Assembly: GCA_018224445.1 (NCBI GenBank)
Contig: JAGTVA010000113.1
Location: 1-36,610 of the forward strand
Origin: Saprospiraceae bacterium
Lineage (GTDB): Bacteria; Bacteroidota; Bacteroidia; Chitinophagales; Saprospiraceae
Length of the DNA stretch: 36,610 nt
Direction of reading: 5' to 3'
A program made the position numbers and the translations under genes. The stretch's first letter is position 1; the number at the start of each line of letters is the position of its first letter. This document shows positions 35,843 through 36,610 of the stretch, one piece after another. A model generated the notes under the pieces. That model was not told where the DNA came from, ran no database searches, and saw only the letters and a program-made list of their open reading frames with translations.

Positions 35843-36610
35843 TGGAGTGAGTTTTTTGGAAGATAAGGAAAAAATTGGAACTCATGGATCTTTAATTACT
35901 CTTCCAATCGTTTTGTATTTTATTGTACACTTTCGACAATATTCCCCTGGCCTTTGATTAAACTATAATCCAGATGGATTATTTGCCAGTGAAATTCGAT
36001 CACCTTATGGGATCTATTTTTCATAATATTATTACCCGGTCAAAAATCAAAGACCAGACCTTCCCTTAGGTTTGGTATCCCTTTTAGAGATTATTTTGTT
36101 AATTTCTATTAAAAACAATGTAACATCCGATTTTCAAAAATCCCTTACAAAGGTCTCTGTATAGGCCTTATAAAATGCCCGCACCAGTGACTTACCAATT
36201 ATTAGTATCACTTATACCCCGTTCATTCACGAAAGGCTTCTATTACAGCACCACATGTGTTTTCCTTGTCGAAGTAAGGTATGCTGAGCAATGTCAAAGC
36301 AGCCTCATATATATATGCACATATATATATAAACTAGTCGAATTAGGGCTAGGCTGTATCCTTTGCTTTGGCTTATATAAGCCACAATCTTGATAATTTT
36401 GCTATTTTTCAAAAAAAAAGAATCCTTAATTAACTGATTATTAATATGTAATAGTTTTATTCGTATTTTACGGTAATTTACGCAAATTACCGTAATTAGC
36501 AATTTACCACTTTTTTCATTACCTTTGTAAAAGCCCCCTATAAAGGCTCCACAACGGTTCACCTTACACTGGAATTAAAACTTGATGATCGTGTCAGCCA
36601 GGAAATGTAA
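35843..36610. other. Non-coding right end of the window
   Basis: About 770 AT-rich bp without a supported gene. An inverted repeat of alternating AT (ATATATATATG / CATATATATAT) lies at 36307-36330 and a perfect 12-bp hairpin at 36468-36495, followed by a TACCTTTG promoter-like element at 36520-36527. The ORFs at 36175-36393 (+) and 36305-36562 (-) look random. The promoter would drive a gene to the right of the window. Confidence 0.4.
36468..36495. promoter_or_regulatory. Perfect palindrome upstream of a promoter-like element
   Basis: TTACGGTAATTT and AAATTACCGTAA form a perfect 12-bp stem with an ACGC spacer. It ends 24 bp before TACCTTTG (36520-36527), a match to TAnnTTTG, so it covers the place of the -33 element. 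This is the expected layout of a dimeric repressor's operator in front of an outside gene. Confidence 0.5.

Noticed and set aside
36175-36562. Overlapping small ORFs on both strands at the right end
   Set aside because: Translate an AT repeat and intergenic DNA; no conserved features.
1-36610. CRISPR arrays, tRNA, rRNA, prophage or defence islands
   Set aside because: No direct-repeat array, cloverleaf with T-loop sequence, rRNA stretch, integrase or recognisable defence gene was seen.

Overview
The window looks like a chromosomal segment of a member of the Bacteroidota, most likely an aerobic Cytophagales/Flavobacteriia-type organism. The evidence is a TonB-dependent receptor with an N-terminal carboxypeptidase-regulatory-like domain, DUF4294 and DUF4199-like proteins, a mevalonate-pathway decarboxylase, heme A synthase (implying an aa3-type oxidase), weak ribosome binding sites and AT-rich intergenic DNA. 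These assignments come from reading motifs by eye; no database search was run.

Layout. 1-5.4 kb: plus-strand genes, namely the tail of an alpha/beta hydrolase, a small outer-membrane barrel, a P2-type cation ATPase and a DUF4199-like membrane protein. 5.4-12.3 kb: minus-strand genes, namely a TIGR04283-type glycosyltransferase and a tight run DUF4294 - mvaD - rhodanese lipoprotein - Omp85-like barrel - TonB-dependent receptor. 12.6-16.1 kb: a PAP2-like membrane protein overlapping nadD, an alpha/beta hydrolase and ctaA. 16.14-16.63 kb: a very AT-rich divergent intergenic region with a cluster of DnaA boxes, the best candidate in the window for the chromosomal replication origin. 16.6-23.0 kb: an uninterrupted plus-strand series (dtd, MazG-like, SpoIIE-type phosphatase, TM2-TPR-SHOCT protein, CBS protein, nadK, cyclase, TPR membrane protein). 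23.0-27.5 kb: a gene-poor stretch with a Kelch-like pseudogene carrying two in-frame stops, a homoserine-kinase-like protein that has lost its catalytic motifs, two perfect 16-bp parS palindromes about 200 bp apart, an inverted repeat between them and a possible structured RNA. 27.6-31.9 kb: rhlE and polA. 31.9-36.6 kb: an IS4-type transposase wreck, a GH3-family adenylating enzyme, a small HELGH metalloprotein and non-coding DNA.

The main biological reading is an origin-proximal chromosome domain. The DnaA-box cluster lies at a switch in gene orientation (mostly minus to the left, mostly plus to the right), and two parS sites sit about 9.6 kb away. The most unusual protein is the ThrB-like pseudoenzyme whose stop codon lies 20 bp before the first parS site. 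Many start codons in the supplied ORF track are alternative codons (TTG/GTG); I corrected starts where a better ATG is evident.
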